The position numbers were made by a program, and so were the translations under genes. Below are positions 23,901 through 36,200 of a DNA stretch of 64,000 nucleotides, piece after piece (positions within the stretch are counted from its first letter, which is position 1; each line of letters starts with the position of its first letter). Below the pieces are notes generated by a model that was not told the DNA's origin, made no database searches, and saw only the letters and a program-made list of their open reading frames with translations. The stretch is from positions 9,340,961 to 9,404,960 of the forward strand of contig NC_135071.1 of NCBI RefSeq assembly GCF_051401765.1. Direction: 5' to 3'. This DNA comes from Calliopsis andreniformis (taxonomy: Eukaryota; Arthropoda; Insecta; Hymenoptera; Andrenidae).

Positions 23901-26900
23901 CTCGCGAACCATGATTACAATACAAGAAATTCCTTTTAAAGGTAATTCGACGTTTACTCGAACTTCAATTACCTAATCGAAGGTTTAATTTGAGCGAAAC
24001 GGTTCAACCTCGATTCACTCGAATCGATATTTTTGCATCTTCATAGTGTATCAATAACAATCAGTATAAATGTGGCTTTATATGTAGGTATAACAGTAAC
24101 GAAACGTGATTTCAAAAGGGTATTGAAGCGATGGATAGTGTGGGGTGAGACGGTGGTAGAAAAGGGTATTGGAGGGTGAAGAGGCTATGGAAAATTGTCA
24201 ATCAGTACAAACCATCTAGACTTGATTACAACCCCAGCATCGAAGTTGGAGTTTGTTTCGATGGTTCAGAAATGGCTGGATGAACTTTTATGACCAGATA
24301 ATGAGCACCACGTATATTTTGCCATTTAAAAATACGAGTATTCGAAGTTTGTGCTTTCAAAACTACACGTGTTCAATTACAAAAGTTTTGGTTTACATGT
24401 CCAATGAATTTCGAATAGTTTGAAAAATACAAAAGCATCTCTATGACATTGCACTTCAGTTTTTCTATGTTAAGTGCTGTGAGTGGACGTTATATTCCCT
24501 TGTTTTTGAAAAATGTGTATTAAAATTTTATGTAGAAATTTGAATAATTTCATATAACCATCTCTGCTACAAAACCTGATCAAAAATGTGCAAACTAGAC
24601 ACCTATATTATCTATATAAAATTCTGCATGGAATGGACTGCAGCAGATTACCCCTTGCCAATTTCGACAAGAGAATTTCGTGTTTACTTGGAGCAGCCAC
24701 AGAAGTTCCAATTTTTTAGATGATTATGGACTTATACACTTGAAACATGTATATACCTATACTATCGCGTTTCGTCGTACATATGCACATATTTTGCGCA
24801 AAAAGTTTTATGAAACATGACATGGAAGGAATCCTAAGGATAATTTCACGCAAACAGAACTACGTGCAAAAGAAAGATAAATGAAAGTGCAAATCAACAA
24901 ACGAGATTCTTTAATAGAATATACAGGGCTTTTGTAAAAAAGCTTCAATTTTATAAGCACATTATGCTGATTGCAACGATGAAGGCATTTCAAAGCTGCT
25001 CATTGCAAGATGTACTTGCTTGTTTGCATGCACCGTCGAGCACATCATCAACAGTCAACACAATGAAAAACGCAATAATAATTAGAACAGTCGTAAAGCT
25101 TGGGCATATTCGTATATTTTATTAAAGAAAATTGTTGAAACGAACACCAAAGACGAGAAACAAACTAGTTTTACACTTTAATTTAAAAAACTAAAAATCC
25201 GATAGATAGAAAACGATGATAGTAAAATTGATGAATGTAAAATTTGACAGAGCTGTAACTAATTTGTGATTCTCGGAAGCATTATTTATGGGATGATCTA
25301 ATAAATATCGTTGTTATGTTAATTAAAAAATACTAATGGTACGAGTATTTTGTCTATTTAAGCAATAAATTATATCTAAGTGAAACACTGATTAAAAAAT
25401 TTCTGTGAAATTTCTCGTTTTTTATTATTTTAAAAAGTTCCTTTCTCACGTTACCAAAGATTAAGGATACTATTACCGAAGTCAAAAGTGAAATAAAGAA
25501 TAGGATGCAATCAAGAAAATCAGTCGATAAAAGCATGTTCTACAGCTTCAGACACGTGACTAGCCACGTTCATTCCCATTTGTCACCTATTCACCTCCGA
25601 TCTATTCTCGTGTCAATAATAACAGTTAACTGGTGGGAGCGTGTCTCACGTACCATGGAACAGTTACTCCACGCATGTGTCTCCATGCATCCTTGCATGT
25701 GTACAGAGTGTTGCCATCCTATCGCACGTGCTCATATGATTATGGTGGAAAAGAGTTCATGCGAGGGGAAATCCATGAATGAATCAGCGGCACGTGCGCG
25801 TGTATAGGTGTCACAATTACTCCTCGTTCATTGTCCCGTACAAGTAGTATATTTTAGCGGATGAGTGACTAAACCTAGTTCACATGCTGAATTAGCTCTA
25901 TACGAATTGTTTAGTGATGAAAGTAACGACATACTGGCTATAAAACTATTTTAGTCATACAAAGTGACCACAGAGATAAAAGTAATGAAATGTCTGTGGT
26001 TAACAGATTGTGGATGATACAGGACTTATACTTTCAATCTTTTTTTCTTGAAACTCCTTTCTTAATATGTTTTCAAGATTAATTAATTTCTGACTAGTTT
26101 CAGAAGTGTAGTTCTTACTAATAACGAGTTGCGAGGCTACAGCGAGTAAAAACTGTATGTGCCCCATAAAATATGAAATATTAAACCTAACTTTCTTTTT
26201 TAACTATACCGAGCGCTTTGCGAGCGTATCTACATAATGCATACAAAGAAATACAAAGAAACAGAGGAGTTTTATTGAATAAATTTTAGTTACAGTAATC
26301 TAGTAACCTAAATTCCACGAAATTGAAAATTCATAATATTGTAAACATTATTTTTTTTTTAATGTAGTGTAAGAGTAAGAGAATAAGATAACCTAATTTT
26401 CGTGTAATTCAAATAGCACAGATTTGTAAGCATGAGAATACAAATATGAATAAATAAGATACAATATTACTTCTAAAATATTTACATTTCAAATTTTAGT
26501 TTCAATACCTCTAGGACTGTTAATGTTCAAAAGCTCTTAAAATTCCTTTTCTCTAGAACTAGTGTCTACCTCCCCCCCCAGTCGTGGCAAAATGTATGAA
26601 TTACGGGACGCCTTATACAAATCGAACAATTACACGCAGAAAATTCAACTAGTCCCGAGGGCTAATGGCACTGCTTCGTCAAGAGGGAAAAGAAGGGCGA
26701 AGAAATTTAATTAACCAGTCGCTTAAAGGAAAAGGTAATTTTGTCGCACTTTCAAGGAATCGCAAAGGAAGTCTGTGAAAGGTTGCAGCATTGAACATTT
26801 TACTGAGCATACAAGATCCACGGAACGGTACTATGTATATAGTAGTAGGTATAGTACTGTACTACTCTTCTACCTTCACTTAAAATTTATGGTTAAAACG

Positions 26901-29153
26901 GCACCTTGGAAACGTGAACCTATAATATTTAATAGATTGAGTTTATAATTTCTCTAATTGTAACTATTTTTTATTACTGTCTAGTTTCGCCACGAATTCA
27001 AGTTTTTATTAATTTAATTGATGTCTCGACATTCTAATTAATTTTGATATTATGTAATTCATACACAAAGTAAGTCAAAGAAAAAAAGCTTAGATAATAT
27101 ATAATCATTAATATTCTCAACTGAACAAAGCTGCTTGTAACAGGTGTGTTAAAAAATTAATCCTGTACACAGTCATCTTCAAATAATTTTCAATTTTAAT
27201 AATGGCAAATGAGCTTTTTTTCAAATTTCCTGTATGTGCAGGATATGCAGTATCATTAACTATAGAATCGCAACTCAATAACAATAGATACCCAAAATAA
27301 CAATACCAAGGAAGTATGAAACTGCTGCAAACTTATAGATAAATAAGACATACTGTAATGAGTAAATATATTGCATCTATAAAAAAGAATGTATATGTAT
27401 TTAAAAACTTTATACTTGTACATAAATCATGAACAATCCATCATGTACGAAATGATATCAAATTGCGAATAATAGCTCTCCGCGAACAAATAGTTCATGA
27501 TTTAACAAGGGAGACAACGCCATATTTATGTACTATTTAGATAGTTTAGTTCAGTTCTCGAATTTGATGCGCTATTAATCATAAATTCGCCATGGCCCTT
27601 CATCGTGTGCTTTCATTAATCTCTGATACGGACAAAAAAGTACATCGTATTATAGTGACGCCTTGATAACGTCGTGAAAAAGTCTCACCTATCTACTGCA
27701 CAGCATACCGTGGAAATTAGTATTCAAAAGACCGATAATATCGTGTTAATGGACTTTTCGTATCAGCGAACTTAGAGTATTGATTTTACTAAACCTTTGG
27801 GTACATTACGCTGTGAGCAAACTAGTCTCGTCTGATCGTCAAATTAACGGCCGCGAACTTTTCTAAACGTTTCCCACCACCCCTCATTTGCTATTATCCA
27901 ACTCTACTCAGTTCCCTTGCCCACTATAAAAGTATACGTAATCCTTTGAACGGGCGAAATCAACTTCAAATAACTTTGTCATGGCTTTTTCCTATTTTTG
28001 CAACGTTTAAGAAACGATTAAAAGCCAATCAAAATCACATCTTTTCAAAAAATAACATAATATTTAAAGGTATCCTTGTGTCCACACACAAGGAACAAGT
28101 CCAAACATCAGATGGATTAAGTGTTCACGTATAAATAGTTGTTCATTACTTAGACGGCAACGTGTTAACGAAGATTAGCAACTCAGGTGGTTGAAAGCAC
28201 TTACAGGGTGTATATGAAACATACGGAGCAAAGAGGAGCACGGAATAGAAACGAGCCAGAGAGAGAAAGGAGGAGGGTCATTGTCGTAACTTTGCTTTCT
28301 GGCTCTCAAGAGCAGTTCGCGTCCACCAGGTGGTTCATCAGACGACTCTGTGGCAAATGCGAGGTCACTTCTATCCCCTTCATTTCTTCGCCCATCCCTG
28401 CTTTCCCTAGAGGTCATCAACTTCCTATTCTCTCACCATGTACATACATAGACGGTAGTCTGTGGAAGGATCCACACTCTCTCCCTTACCTTTGCTACTC
28501 GCCAGCCGAACAAGGCTGACCTTTACTCGTTTGACCGGAGAGGCCAGATCCGCTTACACCCGCTACGAATTTCAGATTCCGTAAATCCACCGAAAGTTGA
28601 ACCTACATCACTGGCTTTCCACTTATCTGGCAAACATACAAGCTTTCTAGCAACCGCCGAGACTGTGCCGTTTCCGCTGGTGTGAACAACGGTTCAGACG
28701 TAACGCGAAAAGAAATTCAAGGGAATTCTGCTTTCCTCTTTCCTGAGGAAACACAACGTTTGGACTATTTCTACTGTGATACTGAACTCACGAAATATTT
28801 GCGAAATATTCAATTCCAATGGGACATCAGAGCATTTGTGACATCGTGGATACATGTTGTTATAATACTTGTTCAATGACTTTTCCGAAAAAGATGCTTC
28901 ACTGGCTTCCATGATTCCAGCCTGTACGCTAATCAGAAACAGAGGAGAGAAAAGTATTTTCATCACAAAGGATATAGTTCTAGCAAGAACTAGAGAGAAG
29001 TCAAAATCTTGTTTTTAGTATATTAAACACAAATTGTAAAATATTTTAAAAAATTTCTAGTTCTATTGATAAAGACATATCTGCTGAAGATTCTCTCCAA
29101 GTTTCGAAGAAAACGCGTTTGAAGTTTCCACTATCAGTAACATAGAAAACTGT
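20982..29153. other. Non-coding AT-rich DNA
   Basis: No gene is supported. GC-richer patches at about 23,200-23,580, 25,540-25,830, 27,570-27,900 and especially 28,170-28,680 may be regulatory or untranslated exons. Open frames there (such as 28187-28519) overlap on both strands and show no family features. Confidence 0.45.
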
Positions 29154-29287
29154 ATATAGGGTGTTTTTGAACAGCACGACATAATTTTAAGGGATGATTC
29201 TGGACACCAAAATAAAACGAAAATGAAAAATAACGATTTTACGTTTGAGGCTTCATTAAGCCGTGCTGTTCAAAAATATCCTGTATA
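29154..29287. mobile_element. 134-bp MITE with CAGG-type inverted ends
   Basis: The tips TATAGGGTGTTTTTGAACAG and, reading the right end backwards, TATACAGGATATTTTTGAAC form near-perfect terminal inverted repeats of about 26 bp. Internal sequence (AAAACGAAAATGAA, TTTACGTTTGAGGC) matches the elements at 62,126 and 50,950, so all three belong to one family. Confidence 0.75.
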
Positions 29288-29635
29288 TAACAGTTAATCT
29301 GCCAGTCCAGGTCCATAGTTCATACAATGGTTCCTCTTCTTTTTTTCAAGATCATATACTTCAAGAAAACAAAATAAGAAAAGAAACTGATTTTTTTGAA
29401 ATTCTAAACCACAACGCCACCCTAAGGTTGCTCTATGTGTCTTATTCTTTTGAAGAAGCGACGAATGGAAAATTGAAAAATTGGAATCTCTACTGGAAAG
29501 CTATAGCAAAAGTATACCGATTTCCTTTTTTACAAGAACTCGAAATACCTATTGGAATACTGAAGTTGAAATATTGAAACAATCTAATTAGAAACTGAAC
29601 TATTATTCAACGTTTTGATTACAGTCAAGACCAGA

Positions 29636-29890
29636 TGGGGGGATACTAAAATATTCCCTACTTTTTGAAAGAATTTTACAAAAGATAAGTATTTTCAATC
29701 CGCGAATCATGGACCAAAGTAAACTCCAGAGCTCCACAGTAGGTGTAACTCATAAAGAAAGCCATGGATAGATCGATAATAAGTTTCTTCTAAGTATTTG
29801 CAGAAATTTATTTTAGGACATAAAGAAGTGAGGCCTCTTAAAGTGTGAGGCTTGGAACTATACCCTCCAATGTAATCCAAGCCTAACTAC
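29636..29890. repeat. Dispersed repeat, copy 1
   Basis: Shares blocks in the same order with 58,600-58,810: CCTA(C/T)TTTTTGA, GACCAAAGTAAACT, AAATTTATTT, GAGGCC followed by TTAAAG, and ACCCTC. The two copies are old and diverged. Confidence 0.55.
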
Positions 29891-29990
29891 AGCAGTAGTA
29901 TATTCGGTATTCAATTTACGATTAAAGTTTTCTATACGCAAAGCTCCAGTAAATATGTACGATCGTGCCAGCTTTATCTCGCATATACAT

Positions 29991-30371
29991 ACAGAGTGTT
30001 CTAAAACAGATGGTACAAGCGGAAAAGACGTGGTTCTACGTAAAAAAAAAAATAAATCGAATATATAAAATACAATTTTTTGATATCATGCTTCGTTTTA
30101 GAGAAAATTGGGTTTGAAGAGTACACATGCGGGGTAAGAGGAATATTTTCGACCTGACTACTGACTGCTTCTATGGTAAGCTAGAAATATTCCCCATTCA
30201 CCCCTCAAATGCCTAAAACTGTGCTTCGGTGCACTCGTACTCAATTAAAATTCAAAGTCCATTTTCTTGAAAACGAAGCATAATATTCAAAAATTTTATT
30301 CAACATTTTCAACTTTGTTTGTCACAGAATCACCTTCTTACCGCTTTTACTACCAGTTCTGAGACACCTTA
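29991..30371. mobile_element. Foldback element with about 130-bp inverted arms
   Basis: The left arm (29991-30125) matches the reverse complement of the right arm (30240-30371). Shared blocks are GTGTTCTAAAACAGATGGTA / GTGTCTCAGAACTGGTAGTA, AAGCGG and ATGCTTCGTTTT. The 115-bp middle is unique. No coding capacity. Confidence 0.65.
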
Positions 30372-31417
30372 TATGTACTATTCGTGTCTCACGAGAAGTC
30401 TACTTTAAGCATTAGGGACAATGCTTTCCAAGAGACTTATCCTGGGACAGAAATAGTACCTGGCATCGCAGCAGTACTATACCACTTAATACAGAATGCA
30501 AAAAATTACACGTAAACTTGATTTAACCGATAATACACAATTTTGCTTAACCAGCGGCAGCTATAAATAGTAAGTCGTTGATCTATTTCTACTTTCTACA
30601 TGTACGTAACTGCAGAGTGTAAACAAAATATGGATGTAGCAATATTTTAAAGAGCAATAGAGAAGCTAAAACACGGTTTTATATTACCACATAGAGGCTG
30701 ACAAGAAGACGTTTTATCGGGAACCTAATTGTTGACGAAAGTAACGAAGACGGAATGGACAAGAGAATATGAAAGAAAGGATAATGCACTATCTCGTTCG
30801 CTTTGTGCAAGATATAACAACCAGTATACACTTGATTCAACAAAGCGAATCAGACTTCGACACGCGAAGTCGGCATGAAGGATCACGCGAGGTCGACCTC
30901 CCTTTGGCCAATCTTTTTCCTCGCTTCTTAGCCTTGCCCACGCTTCCTCGTAAAATTAGTGTCAAGTTAATTTCGTAGCTGAATTTAGAAAAGTTTTCTT
31001 TGATCGTGTGTCTCGATGGTGCCCCTCTAACCTACGACGAGTGGCCTTTCGATTTACCCTCTTCATCCCTCCAATCGTCCATCCAACACCTATTTCTACC
31101 TGTTACAACGTTATTTCCATGAAATAGCAATTGCTTCGTAAGAGAAAACGCATTGCGAAAGTTCTTGCAGAGTAATTTTTGGACTTCCTTCCTTACATAG
31201 AATTATCGAACGCCACGGTACTGACTACTTTTTGCGCAATACAGGTAAATGGCATGGAGTTATAATTAGTTTCTAAGGACTCTGTTTGAAATTCGTATGA
31301 GATTAACTGAAATGGATTTCCTTTGAGTTTTACACATTAATAATTTCATAAATGGACCAACGATTTCAAACGTTAATTCTGTTGCTAAAATGTTGATTTT
31401 TTTTATAACCTTTCGAG
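30372..31417. other. Non-coding DNA
   Basis: Moderately GC-rich between about 30,690 and 31,110; no gene is supported. Confidence 0.45.
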
Positions 31418-32158
31418 TTAGTTACAAATTAATTTATAACTAAAGTATAAAGTATAATTTTGGTTATGAATATCGAAGTTTTTATTTGTTTCGTAAGAAA
31501 AGTTGTATTCATCATAGTGAAAAATAAATAAACTATTACTGTGCCATATAAAATTTATGTAAAGCGCAGTAATAGATTCAAGCCAAGACACAATATTAAT
31601 ATCTTTTACCCTACTTAGTACTTCGTCGGTAAGATGAAAACTAAATTTAAGAATTTTTTTAAACTCCGTATCGTAGATGTCGCCACATCGAATAAATAGA
31701 GTGACATCTACTACGTAGAAAAGAAACAACTTTAACATACCTGAAACTTCTTTATCTACAAGGTAGTACATAGAGGGATCTACGTTCAATCTGTCAAAAC
31801 TAGAATATAGGGAATTTTGAATAAACTTGTACTCACCCTGCCAGAAATGTAGTTAAGCAGGACTTCGAGCAGATGCTGCTGGTGTCGAAGGGACGGTACA
31901 AGGTCACAATTAGGCGGCTATTAACAGGTGTTAATGTGTTAACACTTACGGGATGTCTATTGGACCTAAAATAAAAAAATATGAAATATTAGAAAATCAA
32001 TTTTTAGAGTTTCCAAACTTTAAAGTTTCAAATGTTTGAAGATACAAACTCCCAGAGTTCCAAATGTTAAAAATTTCAAACTTTAAACCCTAAATTTAAA
32101 TTCCTGATTTCTAAATTCCATTTGAAATCTCAATAAAATAAAATAATACTTACATCAT
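31418..32158 (-). CDS. Candidate four-exon small gene, unknown product (160 residues)
   Basis: On the minus strand, splice sites and frames join four pieces: 32158-32154 (ATG AT/), 31965-31837, 31799-31741, and 31707-31418 ending at a stop. The start codon is split by an intron with a strong GTAAGT donor and a TTTTATTTTAG acceptor. Phases agree at every junction, giving 483 bp. Visible residues include VNSRLIVTLYRPFDTSS, FDRLNVDPSMYYLVDKEVSD and VTLFIRCGDIYDTEFKK. I recognise no family; SDVTL recalls BTB domains but nothing else supports that. A donor-like GTAAAA at 31609 could shorten the last exon. A second frame of exon 2 is also open, which lowers confidence. Promoter-like sequence with GAGGGCGCTG lies at about 32,438. 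Treat as a prediction. Confidence 0.3.
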
Positions 32159-33189
32159 TTCTCATATTCTTTTCTGGCTTTCCTTCCTAGCTCTGCAGAC
32201 CGACCTACGTTTTAAGCAATAAAAAAAAGTCAAAAATAAAGGACTACTGTCGCGATCGAATGATAATTAGCCAACGAACAACACTGATTCTATCTTGGGT
32301 ATCAGAGCCTCACGGAGCTCTGGAATTATTTATAATAAAAAAACACTGACTCTACTATCGCGTAATTGAATAAATTTGATGCTAGTTGATGCAGTATTTT
32401 AAACACTACTATAAATATTACGAAATTCTGCCTACTGAGGGCGCTGCTAGATTCAGGGCTGTAATATCAAGGATCCGTGCCCCAATGTGTGTACAGGATC
32501 GCTGGATAGCTTTCGCGTATACTATCAATTAACCGTAGAATGTGAAGGATTAGACTCGTTTAATTACAAACTTAATAAAAGATAATTTTTTGGAAAAGAT
32601 TCATGTGCAACAAGAAGTACAAGGCTGAAGGCAAGTGTGCTGCGTGTTTGATGATAAGGGCAGTTCTGAGAGCGGGAACATAGAAATTTTAAACTTTACA
32701 GGTAACAAATTTAATTTTCTTGCTTGTATTTTTATTTCTTATTCTAAATATTGCTAAATAATGTAATAATTTCGATCTTTTTCAAGGTACATAGCTTCTT
32801 CTTAACGTGAAATGGGTAAAGGTAATTACAATTTAATAAATGTACATATAATAACTTTATATTTATTGGCATAATACAAGTCAATACATCTTTCATCACA
32901 GTTCTTTTTGAAAATAAAGTTGAAAATAAGAGGTCTAAAAAAATACCTAAATACATATACAAGATAAAATATTATTATAAATTTACTATATACAACAAAT
33001 TTACTATGTACATATATACATATATTTAATAAAATATTTGTTATGGAAATAATGTTATACTGTAGTACAAGTATTAATACTGCTGTGTAAAAGAAAGTTG
33101 TTTAAAATATTAATTTCTACAACATATTCCAAAATCATCGAAATCGGTGATGACCCCTTTTCAACAAGTTCACTCGCAGTACTATACGA
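32159..33189. other. Region between the candidate small gene and CENP-E
   Basis: May include the untranslated first exon of the candidate gene (a possible acceptor near 32,190) and its promoter at about 32,430-32,530. The rest is AT-rich with TATACATA-type simple sequence near 32,990-33,030. Confidence 0.35.
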
Positions 33190-33195
33190 TTTATT
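33190..33195 (-). promoter_or_regulatory. Candidate poly(A) signal of CENP-E
   Basis: AATAAA on the minus strand, about 55 bp past the CENP-E stop codon. It is the first canonical hexamer after the coding sequence. Confidence 0.5.
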
Positions 33196-33248
33196 TACAT
33201 TATCTTATGCTTAAAATGATATTATGATGACATTAAAATGACAAGACA

Positions 33249-36200
33249 TTATCTTGTACTAGATATGTTGATCGCTTCCAGTTCTTTTACTCTGTCTTCT
33301 AATTCTTTTATTCGCCGAGATCGAGAACGGCAGAGATCTTTCATTAATAATTTTTCCCTTTCCAATTTTTGTATTTTCACGTGATCCTATAAAAGTATTA
33401 GATTAAACAGATATATTTTATAAATGTAACTAAACATTTCTATTTCAGCTTACCTCGACTATTCCACTATTAGCACCACAAAAACGCAATGTATTCGTTG
33501 ATAATGTTTGACAAGCTTGATCTCTTCTATTTACACGCCACCGTCTACACACCTCACATTCCCACGTATTAGTATCATTTATCGTCCTTTGAAGTTTCCT
33601 TACTTCAGCACTTAGTTCATAATTCTAGAAATAAATTAATGTATAATATAAGTTGTAAATAAGGTTCAATTTTGTATTATTTTAATACATACCTTGCTAC
33701 GAAAAGTATGTAGAAGTTCTTCTAGTTCTTTACATTTTCTCTGATATGGGAAATTTTCACTTTGAATTTGAATTTCTAATGTTGCAATCCTTCCATTTTT
33801 TGATACCAATTGTAACTCTAACTCGTGTATCTTTTTCTTTAATTCGTCAATAAGTTTGCCATCTTCTATTGCATTTTGCCGTGATTCACGAAGCAATAGT
33901 GTTTTCTTGAATTCAACATTTTGTTGGAATAGATAATCCAACTGCTTTTTATAATCGCTTAACTTTGTTTGCAATTCCAGATTTTCGTTATTTAACGTAC
34001 TAATTTGCAATTTGTAATCATCCGTTTGTTTTATACTTAGGTTCATTTTAGACGTTTCAACATCATTTCGAAGTTTTTCATTTTCCTCTTTAAGATTTTT
34101 TAATTTTTGTTCTAATTCATTAGTAACTTTGTTTTCTGTTTGACTAATATGTAACTTCTCCATCAAATCTGCAATTTCAACGTCTCGTTCCTTAATTACT
34201 TCCGCGTATTCATCTAGCTCTTTATCTAGTTCTTTATTTTCTTCTATTAATTTTTGTATTCGACTTGCATAGTCTTTAAGTTCTTTATCTTTTCCAATTA
34301 ATATTAACTTCTTGTCTTCTAATTCTAAAGCTAATTTATTTTTTTCTAATAAAAGTCTATTGTATTTGTTTTTTTCTTCTGAAAAACTTGAAAGGCTGTA
34401 CTCTGACTTATCCGATGATGCAGCATTTTCTTGTAATACGAGTTCATATTTACCCTTCAGATCAATTAACTCTTTTGAAATTTGATTTTTAATTTTTTCA
34501 AGTTCTGCAATACATTTACTTGCTGCTTCTAATTCTACTTCCCTATTCCTAAAAGCTTCCTGCATTTCTTTCTCTTTCTTGTGAGCAACAACAATGGCTT
34601 CTTTCTGTTGACTGTTAATTTTCTGTAGCTTATCAAATTCTGTTTGTAACATGTTGAAGTCTGTTTTAAGCGTTTTCATCTCTGCATTTTCTTGTAACAT
34701 GAGTTCATATTTACCTTTTATGTCATCTAACATGTTTTCAAGTTCTACTATACGATTACTTACAACTTGTAATTCTAATTCCTTATTTTTTAATATTTCC
34801 AGTGCTTCTTCCTCTTTTTTCTGAGCAATCAAAATTGTTTTTTTCTGTTGACTGTTAATATTCTGTAGCTTATCAAATTCTGTTTGCAACATGTTGAAGT
34901 CTGTTTTAAGCGTCTTCATCTCCGTGTTTTCTTGTAATATAAGTTCATATTTATTCTTTATGTCATCTAACATGTTTTCAAGTTCTACTATACGATTACT
35001 TACAGCTTGTAATTCTAATTCCTTATTTTTAAATGTTTCCAATGCTTCTTTCTCTTTTTTCTGGGCAACCAGAATTGTTTCTTTCAGTTGACTGTCAACT
35101 TTCTGTAGTTGATCAAATTCTGTTTGTAACAGGTTGAAGTCTGTTTTAAGTGTCTTCATATCAGTGTTTTCTCGCAATATGAGTTCATATTTACCATTTA
35201 TTTGAATTAACATCTGTTCAAGTTCTACTATACGATTGTTTGCAGTTTGTAATTCTAGTTCTTTATTTTTAAATATTTCTTGTGCTTCTCTCTCTTTTTC
35301 CTGAGCAACCAATATTAGTTCTTCCTGTTGACTGCTAAGTTTCTGTAGCTTATCAAATTCTGTTTGTAACAGGTTGAAGTCTGTTTTAAGTGTCTTCATG
35401 TCAGTGTTTTCTTGCAATATGAGATCATAATTACCATTTATTTGAATTAACATCTGTTCAAGTTCTACTATACGATTTCTTGCAGTTTGTAATTCTAGTT
35501 CCTTATTTTTAAATATTTCTTGTGCCTCTCTCTCTTTTTCCTGAGCAACCAATATTAGTTCTTCCTGTTGACTGTTAAGTTTCTGTAGCTTATCAAATTC
35601 TGTTTGTAACAGGTTGAAGTCTGTTTTAAGCGTTTTCATCTCTGCATTTTCTTGTAAGATGAGTTCATATTTACCTTTTATGTCATCTAACATGTTTTCA
35701 AGTTCTACTATACGATTACTTACAACTTGTAATTCTAATTCCTTATTTTTTAATATTTCCTGTGCTTCTCTCTCTTTTTCCTGAGCAACAAAAATTAATT
35801 CTTTCCGATGACTGTCAAGTTTCTGTAGCTTATCAAATTCTATTTGTAAATTGTTGAGATCTGTTTTAAGTGTTTTCATTTCAGCATTTTCTTGCAATGC
35901 AAGTTCATATTTTCCCTTTATGTCAACCAACTCCGTTAGGATTTGATTTTTACTTTTTTCAAGTTCTGTAATATGATTACTTGCAGCTTCTAATTTTTCT
36001 TCCTTATTCTTAAATGTTTCTTGAGCTTCTTTCTCTTTCTTCTGAGCTACAATAATTGTTTCTTCTTGCTGACTGTCAACTTTCTGTAGCTTATCAAATT
36101 CTGTTTTTAAAGTGTTGAAGTCTGTTTGAAGTTCCTTTTTCTTATCGGTAAGAATTTCTTTTTCTCGATTGCTTTCAATTAAAAGGTGTTCTAAATGAGA

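Noticed and set aside
28175..28519. Opposing open frames of 81 and 110 codons in GC-rich DNA
   Set aside because: Both strands open at once because stops are rare in GC-rich sequence; neither resembles a protein family.
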